From Thermanaeromonas toyohensis ToBE (GTDB taxonomy: Bacteria > Bacillota > DSM-521 > Neomoorellales > Neomoorellaceae): a DNA stretch of 64,000 nt. The translations under genes and the position numbers were made by a program. Numbering within the stretch: position 1 is the stretch's first letter; every line of letters begins with the position of its first letter. The DNA is taken from the NCBI RefSeq assembly GCF_900176005.1, contig NZ_LT838272.1, positions 1,569,587 through 1,633,586 of the forward strand. The letters are read 5' to 3'. The notes under the pieces are model-generated. The model was not told where the DNA came from and made no database searches. It saw only the letters and a list, made by a program, of their open reading frames with translations. Positions 8,242-16,998 of this stretch are shown piece by piece.

Positions 8242-9960
8242 ATGCGCGTTTATTTTGTTGGTTCGGGTGTTCCTCTAATCCACAGGACCATAGACTGTTT
8301 TGTTGCTTTGGCCCTGGAGCGTGTTGGGGCTGAAGTGCGCAGGGCGGAAATCTGGGAGCTGCTGGAGTTCTGGCGTAAAGGCGCGGAGGCTTTGGCTCTG
8401 GGCAGGGGCGAATTTGAGGACGAAGCTCTTTTGGAGCGGGTTTTGGGGTGGCTTTACGAGGACGTGCGGCGGTTCCGGCCTCACCTTTTTCTTGCGATGC
8501 ACGGCCGGCATGTCCCGTCGTCGCTTATTGCTGCCGCGAAGGAGGCCGGCGCGGTGTGCGCCCTCTGGGCCGTGGACGACCCTTACGAGATAGACCGGTC
8601 GCTGGAGTACGCGCTCCGGGGGTACGACCTGGTGTTCACGGTGGAGGAGGCGGCCGTGCCCGTGTACAGGGAAGCGGGCGTCGAGGCCTTTCACCTGCCG
8701 CTTGCCTGCTGGCCGGAGTTCCACCGGCCGGTGGCGGTCCCGAAACGCTACTTTTCCGAGGTCCTCTTTATCGGGTCGGGGTTCCCTTCGCGCATCTCGT
8801 TGCTGTCGGCGCTGGCAGGGATGTTGGAAGGGCGAAAGATAAAGGTTCTCGGCCAGTGGTGGGGTGGTCTGCAGGGGGCTAACCTGGACGTGGAGGAGCG
8901 ACTTGTTTCCCCAGCCGAAGCGGTGCGCTGGACGTGTGGCGCCAGTGTTGTCCTGAATCCTCACCGTGGGGCGGGGGAGACGGCGTACGACGACGCCAAC
9001 AGCCAGCGGGTGCCTGCGCTGTCGGCGAACGCCCGCTTTTTTGAAGTGGCGGCCTGCGGAGCATTCCAAGTGTGTGATGACAGGCCCGGGGCGGTGGCGC
9101 TGGGGGCCGTGACTTTCCGGACTCTGGAGGAGCTGGCCGAAGTTACGGAGCGGGCGCTGCATGACCCTGTGTGGCGGCAGGCGAAAGCGGAGGAACTGCG
9201 CCGAGCGGTGCTTGGGGGGCACACGTACGAGCACCGGGCCAGGCAGATTTTTAAGTTGGTTGCCGGAAAGGAAGCGAGGCCGGTTTCCGCGCTCTACAGG
9301 GGTATCGGGTACTACCGCAACGTGAACCGCGCGGTACTGGACGTTCTGGGGGAAGTGCTTTCCGCGGGCAGGGCGCGGGTTTTGGACGTGGGGTGTGGCA
9401 GTGGAGCCCTGGGGGCGGCACTTAAACAGGTCCGCCCCGGGACGGAAGTTTTCGGGATAGAGGTGAATCCTTTCGCCGCACGCGAAGCGGCGTGCGTTCT
9501 TGACGGCGTAGTCGAGGGGGACGTTGAGGCGGTGGATCCCGGGTTTGGGGAAGAGTCTTTCGACTGTCTGGTGCTGGCGGACGTACTGGAGCACCTGCGC
9601 GACCCGTGGGGTACCCTCGGCAGGCTGGCCCGGCTATTAAAGCCGGCGGGTGTTGCCGTGGCGACCCTGCCTAATGTTGGGTACGTGGGTGTGGTGGAAG
9701 GCCTCCTGGAGGGCAAATGGGAGTATGTGGACTCGGGCGTGCTGGATTCGTCCCACCTGCGGTTCTTTACCCGGGATACTGCGGTGCGGCTTTTCGAAAG
9801 GGCGAAGCTTAAGGTGGAAAGAATTGAGGGTTTGATGTGGGACCCGGGAGACGCCGCAAGGGCTGCTTACCTGAGGGCGTCCGTCGGGCGGAGTTTGCCG
9901 GACGCCGAATATGTGCAGTTCTTGCTGGTGGCCAGAAAGGGGGGAGCCACGTGCTCGTGA
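8242..9960 (+). CDS. CgeB-type glycosyltransferase fused to a SAM methyltransferase
   Basis: The protein has 572 residues in two parts. Residues 1 to about 340 resemble CgeB/DUF3880 glycosyltransferases (LWAVDDPYEID, FTVEEAAVPVYREAGV, GSGFPSRISLL, NPHRG, FEVAACGAFQV). Residues from about 365 form a class I methyltransferase with motif I VLDVGCGSGALG near residue 380, then FDCLVLADVLEHLRDPWG and a late LRFFTRDTA. Fusion suggests that a transferred sugar is also methylated. Location directly after flagellin suggests flagellin or surface-glycan modification; this is inference. The gene overlaps the next glycosyltransferase by 10 nt. Confidence 0.82.
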   Translation: MRVYFVGSGVPLIHRTIDCFVALALERVGAEVRRAEIWELLEFWRKGAEALALGRGEFEDEALLERVLGWLYEDVRRFRPHLFLAMHGRHVPSSLIAAAKEAGAVCALWAVDDPYEIDRSLEYALRGYDLVFTVEEAAVPVYREAGVEAFHLPLACWPEFHRPVAVPKRYFSEVLFIGSGFPSRISLLSALAGMLEGRKIKVLGQWWGGLQGANLDVEERLVSPAEAVRWTCGASVVLNPHRGAGETAYDDANSQRVPALSANARFFEVAACGAFQVCDDRPGAVALGAVTFRTLEELAEVTERALHDPVWRQAKAEELRRAVLGGHTYEHRARQIFKLVAGKEARPVSALYRGIGYYRNVNRAVLDVLGEVLSAGRARVLDVGCGSGALGAALKQVRPGTEVFGIEVNPFAAREAACVLDGVVEGDVEAVDPGFGEESFDCLVLADVLEHLRDPWGTLGRLARLLKPAGVAVATLPNVGYVGVVEGLLEGKWEYVDSGVLDSSHLRFFTRDTAVRLFERAKLKVERIEGLMWDPGDAARAAYLRASVGRSLPDAEYVQFLLVARKGGATCS

Positions 9961-11267
9961 GCGTCGTGATACCTGTGTGCGGGAATCTGGAATTGACGCG
10001 GCTGTGTCTGGAAACGCTAGAGGTGTTTACCAGGCCGGAACACGAAGTCGTGGTCGTGGACAACGGGTCTGCGGACGGTACGGAAGAGTTTTTGGCGGAA
10101 GCGGCGGAAGCCGGAAAGATAAGGTTGATCCGCCACGAGCGCAATTTGGGGTTTGCAAAGGCCGTGAACGACGGGATTGCCGTTGCTCGGGGTAGATATG
10201 TTGTCGTTCTGAACAATGACGTGATTCTGACGCCGAGGTGGCTTGACAACCTGCTTTATTGCCTGGAGGCCGTCGCAGGCGCGGGGATGGTTGGCCCGGT
10301 CAGTGCCAATGTGAGCGGCATCCAGCGCGTGGACGCCGATTTTTCTTCGTTGGAGGAGCTTTTGGCTTTTGCGGATATTTGGAACAGACCCGACCCCGCG
10401 AAGTGGTTTGAAACGGAGCGGTTGGTGGGTTTCTGCCTGGTTGTGAAGAGGGAAGTGTTCGACCGAATAGGGCTTTTTGACGGCCGTTTCGGCCTCGGCA
10501 ATTTTGAAGACGACGACCTGTGCCTGCGGGCGAGGTTGGGCGGGTACCGGTTGGTGGTCGCGGGCGACACCTATGTGCACCATGTGGGTTCAGCGACGTT
10601 CAGGTCCCTTGGCCTGGACTACGCGGGACTAATGCGGGTGAACGCGCGGAAGTTTGCCCGGAAGTGGAACCTGGCTTTCGACCCGTACCGGGCGTTCATG
10701 GGCAGGCTCGCGCTGGACCCGTGGGGTAATGTGCGGGCGGAGGACGTTCCGGTGCCCGGGCTTTATATCGTTCCGCACGGGACTGACGGGGCGCCACGGG
10801 AGCTCGAGGAGCTCGCCGACGGGGTGTTCAGCGCAAGCTGCTATGCGGGGGGTGGGGCTTGGTTGCTCCACGTGGGGTTAGGGGAGGAGTGGTCTGGTAT
10901 CGGATCCCTGCGGGCCGCGCTCGACGGCCCCAGGGAGTCGGGTCTGGTGGCCGCGGTGCACAGGACGCCGTTCGGGGAGGCAGTGTGCCTTTCGCCGCGG
11001 CTGGAGTGGCCGGGGACGGTGGCTGTCAGAGTGCTACCGGGGGTTTCGCTCAGGTCGGAGAGGGCACCATTCCCTACCGGGGTTCCTGTGCCAGACGAGG
11101 TCGCACTTCTTGAGCGCGGGGTGGCCTGGCTGTGCGCGGGCCGATCCGCCCGCGCCGCGGAGTGCTTCGGCCGGGTTTTGGCTTCGCGGAACGAGGTTAT
11201 CGTGCGGGCAGCCCGGTTTAATCTTGGCTTGATTGAGCGGAGCGCGGTACATCAACGAACTAGCTGA
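9951..11267 (+). CDS. family 2 glycosyltransferase
   Basis: GTG at 9951 follows AGGGGGGAGCC and gives VLVSVVIPVCGNLELTRLC, the standard GT2 N-terminus. The GT-A fold signatures are VVVDNGSADGT, RNLGFAKAVNDGI and VVLNNDVILTP (the DxD-like NND), and a later FGLGNFEDDDLCLRA acidic motif. These cover about residues 1-250. The C-terminal 190 residues, including a possible helical repeat segment, are not assigned. The start is confirmed by the overlap with the preceding gene, indicating one operon for surface glycosylation. Confidence 0.85.
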   Translation: MLVSVVIPVCGNLELTRLCLETLEVFTRPEHEVVVVDNGSADGTEEFLAEAAEAGKIRLIRHERNLGFAKAVNDGIAVARGRYVVVLNNDVILTPRWLDNLLYCLEAVAGAGMVGPVSANVSGIQRVDADFSSLEELLAFADIWNRPDPAKWFETERLVGFCLVVKREVFDRIGLFDGRFGLGNFEDDDLCLRARLGGYRLVVAGDTYVHHVGSATFRSLGLDYAGLMRVNARKFARKWNLAFDPYRAFMGRLALDPWGNVRAEDVPVPGLYIVPHGTDGAPRELEELADGVFSASCYAGGGAWLLHVGLGEEWSGIGSLRAALDGPRESGLVAAVHRTPFGEAVCLSPRLEWPGTVAVRVLPGVSLRSERAPFPTGVPVPDEVALLERGVAWLCAGRSARAAECFGRVLASRNEVIVRAARFNLGLIERSAVHQRTS

Positions 11268-11323
11268 GTGGAAGTTATGCGAAAAGTACCCAAGTATGTA
11301 AGAAAGGGGGGAAATGGCGTCTC

Positions 11324-11935
11324 TTGCCCGCGCGTGGGGCGGGGCATCCGGCGCCGCAGGAGTTGGTCAAGATAGGCATCAGTGGTACGTTCGGCGTGGG
11401 AAAGAGCGTTCTGGCACGGTTGCTGGGTGAAGAACTGCGGCTGCCCGTTATTGGGGGAGCGGCTGCCAGCGTGGCTGTCAGGCTGGGCGTAAAAGATGTT
11501 GGTGAATTCGTACGGGACAAGAGCTTGGCGAGAGAGTTCCTTATACACGTCCTTTCGGAACAGGTGGCTGCTGAAAACGCTTGCCCTGACGGGTTCGTCA
11601 GCGATGGAACAGCCCTGGACTGTCTGGCTTGCTGGCTTGCATGCGGGTTGAACGGTTCGGAGCTCGGCAGGACCTACCGGGCACGGTGTCTGTCCCGGCG
11701 CTATGACGTTGTGCTTTATGTTCCACTATCGCAAAACAGTCGCGAAAGGCAGGAGGAGTTTGCGAGCGATTTTCAGAAGTTCAGGTTCCGGGTTGACCAG
11801 GCACTGCGCATGGTCTTGTTCCGGTTTAAGCTAGTTGAAAGCATAGTGGTGGAGGGAAGCGCCCGGGAAGGTGTGGCGTTGACCGGGACAGTGGCACGCG
11901 TTATAGAAGCGGTGAGGAAGGTGCGGCGGACATGA
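11324..11935 (+). CDS. P-loop nucleotide-binding protein (AAA_28/NadR-kinase-like)
   Basis: A Walker A motif GTFGVGKS lies about 20 residues from the chosen start. The pattern of a phosphate-binding loop, then LAREFLIHVLSEQ and FVSDGTALDCLACW, resembles small ATPases of the AAA_28 or nucleoside/NadR-type kinase group. Substrate is unknown. TTG at 11324 is 12 nt after AAAGGGGGG. An ATG at 11314, closer to that site, opens a different 39-codon frame that ends early and may be a leader. The gene overlaps the next one as ATGA, so it is coupled to the HD-GYP protein. Confidence 0.6.
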   Translation: MPARGAGHPAPQELVKIGISGTFGVGKSVLARLLGEELRLPVIGGAAASVAVRLGVKDVGEFVRDKSLAREFLIHVLSEQVAAENACPDGFVSDGTALDCLACWLACGLNGSELGRTYRARCLSRRYDVVLYVPLSQNSRERQEEFASDFQKFRFRVDQALRMVLFRFKLVESIVVEGSAREGVALTGTVARVIEAVRKVRRT

Positions 11936-12582
11936 CTTTGAGGGAACTGCTTCGCGGTCTTTCGGAGAGAAAAGACGGATACCTCCTTGTACATCAGGCC
12001 GGGGTTTGTTTTTACGCCGATATGCTGGTCCAGGAAGTGGCACCACGTTTGAGGCCTGTAGTGCTGACAGCTGCGGCGTACCATGATGTGGGCAAGGCAC
12101 TCCTGCCAGATAATTTGCTGTTCAAAGACGGGGACCTGACTCCGGAAGAATGGAAATACGTCCGCCTTCATCCCGTTTCGGGAGCAGATCTGTTAAAGCG
12201 GGGAATTCTGGGAGAAGCATGGCAGAACGGGAGCTGGGAACAGGTGGTCTTGGCCGTTAGGCACCACCATGAGCGCTGGGACGGCTCGGGTTACCCGGAT
12301 GGGATAAAAGAAGAGAAAATACCCCTCGCGGCACGGATTATTGCTCTGGCTGATGCGTATGATGCGATGACTACGGACCGTCCCTACCGCAGAGCCCTTT
12401 CTAGGGAAACAGCCCTGAAGAGAATCGTTGAATCTGCGGGGACGCAGTTCGACCCAAACCTGGCGCAAATTTTTGTGAAAACCCTTTCATCTCTCGAGGA
12501 CCGAAACCTGCGCGACCAGCTGGCAGACTTTTCGGCGAAGTTCTCCTATCCCGATTTGGGGCGCTGGGCCGCGTCCGGTTAA
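11932..12582 (+). CDS. HD-GYP domain phosphodiesterase
   Basis: The protein consists of little more than an HD-GYP domain (216 residues). Visible motifs are YHDVGKALLPD (the HD pair), HPVSGADLL, HHERWDGSGYPDG (HH and GYP motif) and RIIALADAYDAMTTDRPYR. The family hydrolyses cyclic di-GMP, a signal for motility and surface attachment, which fits the neighbouring flagellar genes. There is no sensor domain, so the partner may be the overlapping P-loop protein. Target specificity is inferred from the family, not tested. Confidence 0.85.
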   Translation: MTLRELLRGLSERKDGYLLVHQAGVCFYADMLVQEVAPRLRPVVLTAAAYHDVGKALLPDNLLFKDGDLTPEEWKYVRLHPVSGADLLKRGILGEAWQNGSWEQVVLAVRHHHERWDGSGYPDGIKEEKIPLAARIIALADAYDAMTTDRPYRRALSRETALKRIVESAGTQFDPNLAQIFVKTLSSLEDRNLRDQLADFSAKFSYPDLGRWAASG

Positions 12583-12614
12583 GTACAGGTGCGGCGGAAC
12601 GGAGGAGGGCTTGC

Positions 12615-14246
12615 GTGGTGAGACACGTACGGACGGCAGCAGCCGTGCTAATGGCGGTTTTGACAGGATATGCGTGTCTCGGCTTTTACGAGCAGCCTGT
12701 GCATATAGGCGGTGGGACCCCACGAGTTAGCCTTGCGGACACGGTGCTTTCGCCGCCCCCGGTAAGGAAGGGAGGCAGGGTTTTTGTACCGGTAGAGGCA
12801 GTTTTGCTTGCTCAGGAAGGTGGGAAATGGGAACAGAAAGCGTTTGCCTGTGTGGGAAGCTACATTCCACTGGGGCAGGCGCTGGATTTGCTGGAAATTT
12901 TTTCTGTAGAGGAAGGAAGGGACGGCATGCGGGTTCCGGCCTGGGGGGCTGATCCGGCAGGGCGTTCGCACTACCGCATCTACCCGCTTTATGACGTGGT
13001 AGCGCATGTTGATGCGGTAGAAGGCGTAATCAAAGGGAATGTTACTGTTAGTTACCGGAACCCATACTTTAGTCGGCTATCGGACCTCCAGTTCTTGCTT
13101 CCCGGTAACGGCTTCGCGTGGGGTGGCAGTTTGATAAAGGTAGACGGGGTGCGGGTTGACGGAAGGCAGGTGGAATTTGCAGTTGTTGGTAGCAGGTTAG
13201 AGGTACCACTGCCCCGTCCGGTGGCCCCGCTGGAGGCGGTGTCCGTAGGGATAACCTTCACTACGCGGCTGCCACGCCGACCGGGACGGCTGGGGATCTT
13301 CGATGGGATTATAGTAGCGTCGGGGTGGTACCCGCTGCTCTGTCCGCGGCAGGGCGGCATATGGGTGGGAATGGCGGAAGGCGCGGCTTTTGGCGACCCT
13401 TATTTTTCGGACGCGGGATACTACCGGGCGGCTGTTGAGGTTCCAGCAGGGCTGGCAGTAGTCGCAAGCGGGAAGGTCAGCGGAAGGCGGGAGGGAAACG
13501 GCAGAACAGTATGGTTCTTTACAAGTGAGAAGCCCGTACGCGAGTTTACGTTTGTGGCCGGAACGGGGTGGAAAATGAGCACCGGTTGCGTAGGGCACAC
13601 GGAGGTGATGTTGGCATCACGCAGGGACGCGGATTTGCCTGTGCTGGCGGGGGCGGTGCCGGCATTTTCATTTTTTAGTGACTACTGGGGGCCTTATCCA
13701 TATACATACTTGCATGTAGTGGTGGCTCCCCTTGAGGATGGTCTTTGGGGGATGGAGTACCCCGGCCTGGTGCTTGTGAACGCAAGAAAGGGGATTATAC
13801 CTCATTTGGTAGTAGTGCACGAGGTGGCGCACCAGTGGTGGTACAACTTGGTTGGGAACGACACCATACGTTCCGCCTGGATAGATGAGGGCCTTGCGGA
13901 GTACAGCGCTTTGGTATATTGTAGGGAAAAGGGACCGGAACTCTACGGCGAGATACGGGCCAGGGTTACCGCTGGAGGAAAAGTACCGGAGCGGGAAAAA
14001 GACCTGCGGCTCTACGGTACGGAGGAGGAATACCGGCAGGCGGTGTACGGGGGAGGTGCCCTTTATTGGCTGGAGAGGGAGGAAGTGATGGGTACCGGCA
14101 GGCTTCGTGAAGCCCTGCGCTGGGTACAGGAGTATTATCGGTACGACAGGGTGGACGCTGGCGACCTCGAAAGAATATTGGCGTTTTTCGACGTTAACGG
14201 CAGTCAAGCGCCTAACCGACAGAAAACAGCAGGCGGTGCCGAATAA
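12615..14246 (+). CDS. secreted M1-family metallopeptidase
   Basis: The 543-residue protein has a hydrophobic N-terminal export segment. The zinc site HEVAH is at about residues 402-406, followed exactly 19 residues later by the glutamate in DEGLAEY (HExxH-x18-E), as in M1 aminopeptidases. The exopeptidase motif appears as GMEYPG rather than GAMEN, which is common in bacterial M1 relatives of uncertain specificity. Residues 30-75 (RVFVPVEAVL) resemble a fragment of a copper-amine-oxidase-like stalk domain. Start GTG at 12615 follows GGAGGAGGG. It probably cleaves peptides outside the cell. Confidence 0.82.
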   Translation: MVRHVRTAAAVLMAVLTGYACLGFYEQPVHIGGGTPRVSLADTVLSPPPVRKGGRVFVPVEAVLLAQEGGKWEQKAFACVGSYIPLGQALDLLEIFSVEEGRDGMRVPAWGADPAGRSHYRIYPLYDVVAHVDAVEGVIKGNVTVSYRNPYFSRLSDLQFLLPGNGFAWGGSLIKVDGVRVDGRQVEFAVVGSRLEVPLPRPVAPLEAVSVGITFTTRLPRRPGRLGIFDGIIVASGWYPLLCPRQGGIWVGMAEGAAFGDPYFSDAGYYRAAVEVPAGLAVVASGKVSGRREGNGRTVWFFTSEKPVREFTFVAGTGWKMSTGCVGHTEVMLASRRDADLPVLAGAVPAFSFFSDYWGPYPYTYLHVVVAPLEDGLWGMEYPGLVLVNARKGIIPHLVVVHEVAHQWWYNLVGNDTIRSAWIDEGLAEYSALVYCREKGPELYGEIRARVTAGGKVPEREKDLRLYGTEEEYRQAVYGGGALYWLEREEVMGTGRLREALRWVQEYYRYDRVDAGDLERILAFFDVNGSQAPNRQKTAGGAE

Positions 14247-14298
14247 ATATAGTGGAAAATCCAGTACTAAGAGAATTAGCCAAGGGGGGAGGAATTAG

Positions 14299-15369
14299 AT
14301 GAAGAAGTACAGAGTATTTCTTGCTGGCGCCCTAGCGTTAGCATTTCTTTTCGGTACGCTCGGGACAGCTTACGGAATGGAGCAAGCAGAATCCATGAAT
14401 GCAGGTCCGGCGACTTCCGGAGTACAGGAAGGCTCTGTCGTCCAAGATGTGTACCAGCACCAGGAAAGGAGGGAGTTTGAAGTCAAAAACCGTGTCCGTA
14501 ACGAAGGTGAGGACTACCAAGTAAGAGTGGAGGAAAAACTCCAGCAGCAGATAATGGAAGGGATCGAAGACCAGGAGCTAGCACGGCCAGGAGCAAAAGG
14601 TCTTGAAAGGCGGATTGCAGAATTGGAAAGGAAATTGGCGAAAAACCCCGACGACCAGAAGGTGCTCTGGCGATTGGCAGTTGCTTACCGCAACATAGGT
14701 GAGTATGACAAGGCTATCGCGGTTCTGAAGAAGCTGGAAGGCCTCCTGCCGCACCCGACAGCTAAAGTGGCAGTACTGCTGGCGCAGTGCTTGCGGGCAA
14801 AAGGGGATAAGGAGGCTGCGCTCGAGGAGCTGGAGAAGCTAGCTGAGTCGGCTGACACTGTGGCGGGAGCTGTCTACGCTTACAGGGCCATCCTGAAAGA
14901 AGAGCTGGGTAAGGTTGGTGAGGCTGCAAAGGATCTGGAAAAGGCTATAGCCGAACAGCCTAAAGAAAGGGATTTCTATAAGAAGGTTGGCGAGCTCTAC
15001 AGCAAGGCAGGTAAGAAAGGTATTAAGGTGTTTGTTAAGGGTAAGAAGCTCAAGTTTGATGTGGAGCCTTTTGTCGAGAATGGCCGCACACTGGTGCCGG
15101 TGCGGGCAATCGCTGAGGCGCTTGGGTTGCAAGTTGATTACAAGGAAGGCGTAGTTACCATCACAAATCCAGCAAATGGCAAGATTGTTGTTCTGCATAC
15201 CGGGCGTGCCGAAGCTGTAGTAGATGGGCGCAAAGTAGGGCTTGAGGTGCCCGCCAAGGTTGTGCCGCCCGGGCGGACGGTTGTTCCGCTCCGCTTTGTG
15301 GGCGAGAACTTTGGCGCGGACGTGGAGTGGTTTGAAAACGGCCAAGTGGTGGCTGTAAACGAAAAATAA
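14299..15369 (+). CDS. secreted TPR and copper-amine-oxidase-like stalk-domain protein
   Basis: A signal peptide (MKKYRVFLAGALALAF, ending near TAYG) leads into a charged region. Tetratricopeptide-like helices follow at about residues 100-235 (NPDDQKVLWRLAVAYRNIGEYDKAI and repeats). A C-terminal domain of the copper-amine-oxidase N-terminal-like type then covers about residues 240-356 (ENGRTLVPVRAIAEALG, TVVPLRFVGENFGADVEW). Such domains are common at the surface of spore-forming Clostridia and do not bind copper there. A likely scaffold or envelope-assembly protein; partner unknown. A terminator follows directly. Confidence 0.78.
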   Translation: MKKYRVFLAGALALAFLFGTLGTAYGMEQAESMNAGPATSGVQEGSVVQDVYQHQERREFEVKNRVRNEGEDYQVRVEEKLQQQIMEGIEDQELARPGAKGLERRIAELERKLAKNPDDQKVLWRLAVAYRNIGEYDKAIAVLKKLEGLLPHPTAKVAVLLAQCLRAKGDKEAALEELEKLAESADTVAGAVYAYRAILKEELGKVGEAAKDLEKAIAEQPKERDFYKKVGELYSKAGKKGIKVFVKGKKLKFDVEPFVENGRTLVPVRAIAEALGLQVDYKEGVVTITNPANGKIVVLHTGRAEAVVDGRKVGLEVPAKVVPPGRTVVPLRFVGENFGADVEWFENGQVVAVNEK

Positions 15370-15378
15370 ATTGTGGCG

Positions 15379-15420
15379 GAGCCGGGCATCTCTTTTGAGG
15401 TGTCCGGCTTTTTGTTTTTA
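15379..15420 (+). terminator. rho-independent terminator
   Basis: The arms GAGCCGGGCA and TGTCCGGCTT surround a 12-nt loop and are followed by a run rich in T. It starts about 10 nt after the stop of the TPR/stalk protein. Confidence 0.85.
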
Positions 15421-15455
15421 GAGATAGCGGAGGACATGACCAGGGGACGTAAAAA

Positions 15456-15482
15456 ACCGGGTACTGTTCGGTGCAGTACCCG
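15456..15482. other. 10-bp perfect hairpin in an intergenic region
   Basis: CCGGGTACTG and CAGTACCCGG flank a 7-nt loop. It lies in the roughly 400-nt gap before the next gene, which otherwise holds only a second hairpin and no gene that I can support. It could be a second terminator or a processing site; there is no good T run. No riboswitch class was recognised around it. Confidence 0.5.
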
Positions 15483-15656
15483 GCAATTGCAGGCCGCGGC
15501 GCGTGAAAGGGGGAAGCTTATGCGGAAGGGGCGCCGCGGCATAGCTAGACGTGTTGCGGGTGTTATATTTTGTTGAGGTGGCAGGGCGTTGAAGAGGATC
15601 AGCCCCTTCTTCTGGTAGGTTATTATAGCAGGGTGCGCTACAAATAGCAAGAACTA

Positions 15657-15699
15657 GGGAAGCAGTGTGCCCGGGCGCGATGCCCGGGCTTCCTTTTTT
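15657..15699 (+). terminator. terminator-like hairpin upstream of secreted protein gene
   Basis: Two copies of GCCCGGGC surround GCGAT, closed further by GGAAG and CTTCC, and are followed by TTTTTTG. It sits 67 nt before the next start, so it may act as an attenuator for the following gene or end a short upstream transcript. Confidence 0.65.
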
Positions 15700-15765
15700 G
15701 TGGGGGGCTGCGTTCTGGCAGAACTCTTCGCTGAAAAATTTGACAAGGAAAGGAGGGGAAGCTGA

Positions 15766-16263
15766 GTGGCAAGAAAGTTCGGGGTTGGCGTACTAGCCTT
15801 GCTTTTGCTTTTAGCCCTGGCATGGCCAGCCGTAGCCGATACGGTCACCGTAACAGTGACGCCTTTAGACCCGTCAGCAGCTTTTGCCATTGATACTTCT
15901 TCGCCTCCGCCGAGCAATCTGAACATCATAAAGGGCAGCTCAGGGTCATTCAATGTTACGTTGAAGAATGTTGCAGCTGAGCCTCTCTACCTTTACGCAC
16001 GGACCCCGGGACAGGCGACGCCGGTTAACCCTTCTGACACTCCGTGGTCGCTTACGACCGATAGTACTCCATCTGGGAACAGTTACAGTTTATGGGCTAC
16101 GACTGGCAGTTTGGGTGGTTATATATCAATCGTTGGTACCAAGGTGAGCAGTTCTAGCGTAGATAGTGGGAGCACCATCCAAGTTGTAGTAAAGGTCAAT
16201 CTTGGCGGTGTCGTAGGGGGTCCGCAGAAAATTAGCATCGAATTCTACGGTTCACGGAGCTAA
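15766..16263 (+). CDS. small secreted surface protein, Thr/Ser-rich beta type
   Basis: The 165-residue product begins with a clear signal peptide (ARKFGVGVLALLLLLALAWPAVA) followed by DTVTVTVTPLDPS. The mature part is rich in Ser, Thr, Gly and Val, has no Cys, and looks like one Ig-like or pilin-like beta domain. No family is recognised. GTG at 15766 has AAGGAGGGGAAG upstream. It precedes two other exported proteins of similar style, so a shared role in an envelope structure is plausible. Confidence 0.68.
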   Translation: MARKFGVGVLALLLLLALAWPAVADTVTVTVTPLDPSAAFAIDTSSPPPSNLNIIKGSSGSFNVTLKNVAAEPLYLYARTPGQATPVNPSDTPWSLTTDSTPSGNSYSLWATTGSLGGYISIVGTKVSSSSVDSGSTIQVVVKVNLGGVVGGPQKISIEFYGSRS

Positions 16264-16387
16264 TGGGGGGGACGCAGCGCCCCCATTTCAGAAAAGAGAA
16301 CGCGGAGCACAGTAGCCTTCCCATTTTACTAGAAACGAGGGTATTGCTTCTGTGTTGTGCGACGCATCAGACTGGGGGGAGGGAAAT

Positions 16388-16996
16388 ATGAAGGGTGTAC
16401 GTGGTTTGTGTGTGTTACTAGCTGGACTAATTTTGTTCATTGCGGGAGCCTGGTTTTTACCGGCAGCAGCCGAGGGAGGTGAGCACCGATGGCTCGCGGC
16501 TGGGCTCTCTCCTGTTAAGGTTGAATTGCGCATGCCATTGGCCTGTGCTGAGGAGAGGAAGGTATTTCTGACGGCAGTCAACCTGGGGGATGTGCCGTGC
16601 GAAGTAGAAATACGGCCTGTACACCCGCCGACCGGTGTTCTGCCACAGGGAGAAAGAGTCGCCCCGCTAGAATGGGTAGAAGTTTCCCCCGAGAGCGCAT
16701 ATCTGGAGCCGGGGAGGTCGGAATACGTGGCTGTAACCTTAAAGCCGGCTGCTGATGCTCGGGGAAGATACTTTGCAGTTGTAGCGGCAAAAGCCAGTCT
16801 TCCTGGTGGGACTTTTGACGTGTCTACAGTCTCGTATTCTACTATCGGGTTCTCTGTCCAGCCGGGAGCGCAAATTAAAAGGCTGGCTTTAAAATATGGG
16901 CCTCTGTTTGTGCTGGTTTTCGGGACAGGTTTGTACTTTGCCCGGTTCGCGCCGAGGAAGCTGATATCTGGTAAGGAAAGCCGGAAGGCGGGGTAA
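16388..16996 (+). CDS. secreted protein with C-terminal membrane anchor
   Basis: The ATG at 16388 follows GGGGGGAGGG and gives a signal peptide, whereas the frame can extend back to 16352 without support. The exported part reads as an Ig-like/DUF916-type domain (VELRMPLACAEERKVFLTAVNLGDVPCEVEIRP). A membrane segment near residues 175-195 (YGPLFVLVFGTGLYFA) is followed by a basic tail. Its opening RWLAAGLSPVKVEL parallels RWLAVGVSPQVVDV in the next protein, so the two are distant paralogues or share a domain. They are only 2 nt apart and clearly one operon. Confidence 0.68.
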   Translation: MKGVRGLCVLLAGLILFIAGAWFLPAAAEGGEHRWLAAGLSPVKVELRMPLACAEERKVFLTAVNLGDVPCEVEIRPVHPPTGVLPQGERVAPLEWVEVSPESAYLEPGRSEYVAVTLKPAADARGRYFAVVAAKASLPGGTFDVSTVSYSTIGFSVQPGAQIKRLALKYGPLFVLVFGTGLYFARFAPRKLISGKESRKAG

Positions 16997-16998
16997 GG

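Noticed and set aside
8275-9594. Minus-strand open frame of 439 codons
   Set aside because: It lies fully opposite the glycosyltransferase/methyltransferase gene, reads as low-complexity Arg/Pro/His-rich protein, and has no family motif. It is an effect of GC-rich codon use.
15421-15765. Riboswitch in the 345-nt gap with two hairpins
   Set aside because: No conserved core of the cyclic di-GMP, cobalamin, SAM or TPP classes could be recognised; only the hairpins are supported.
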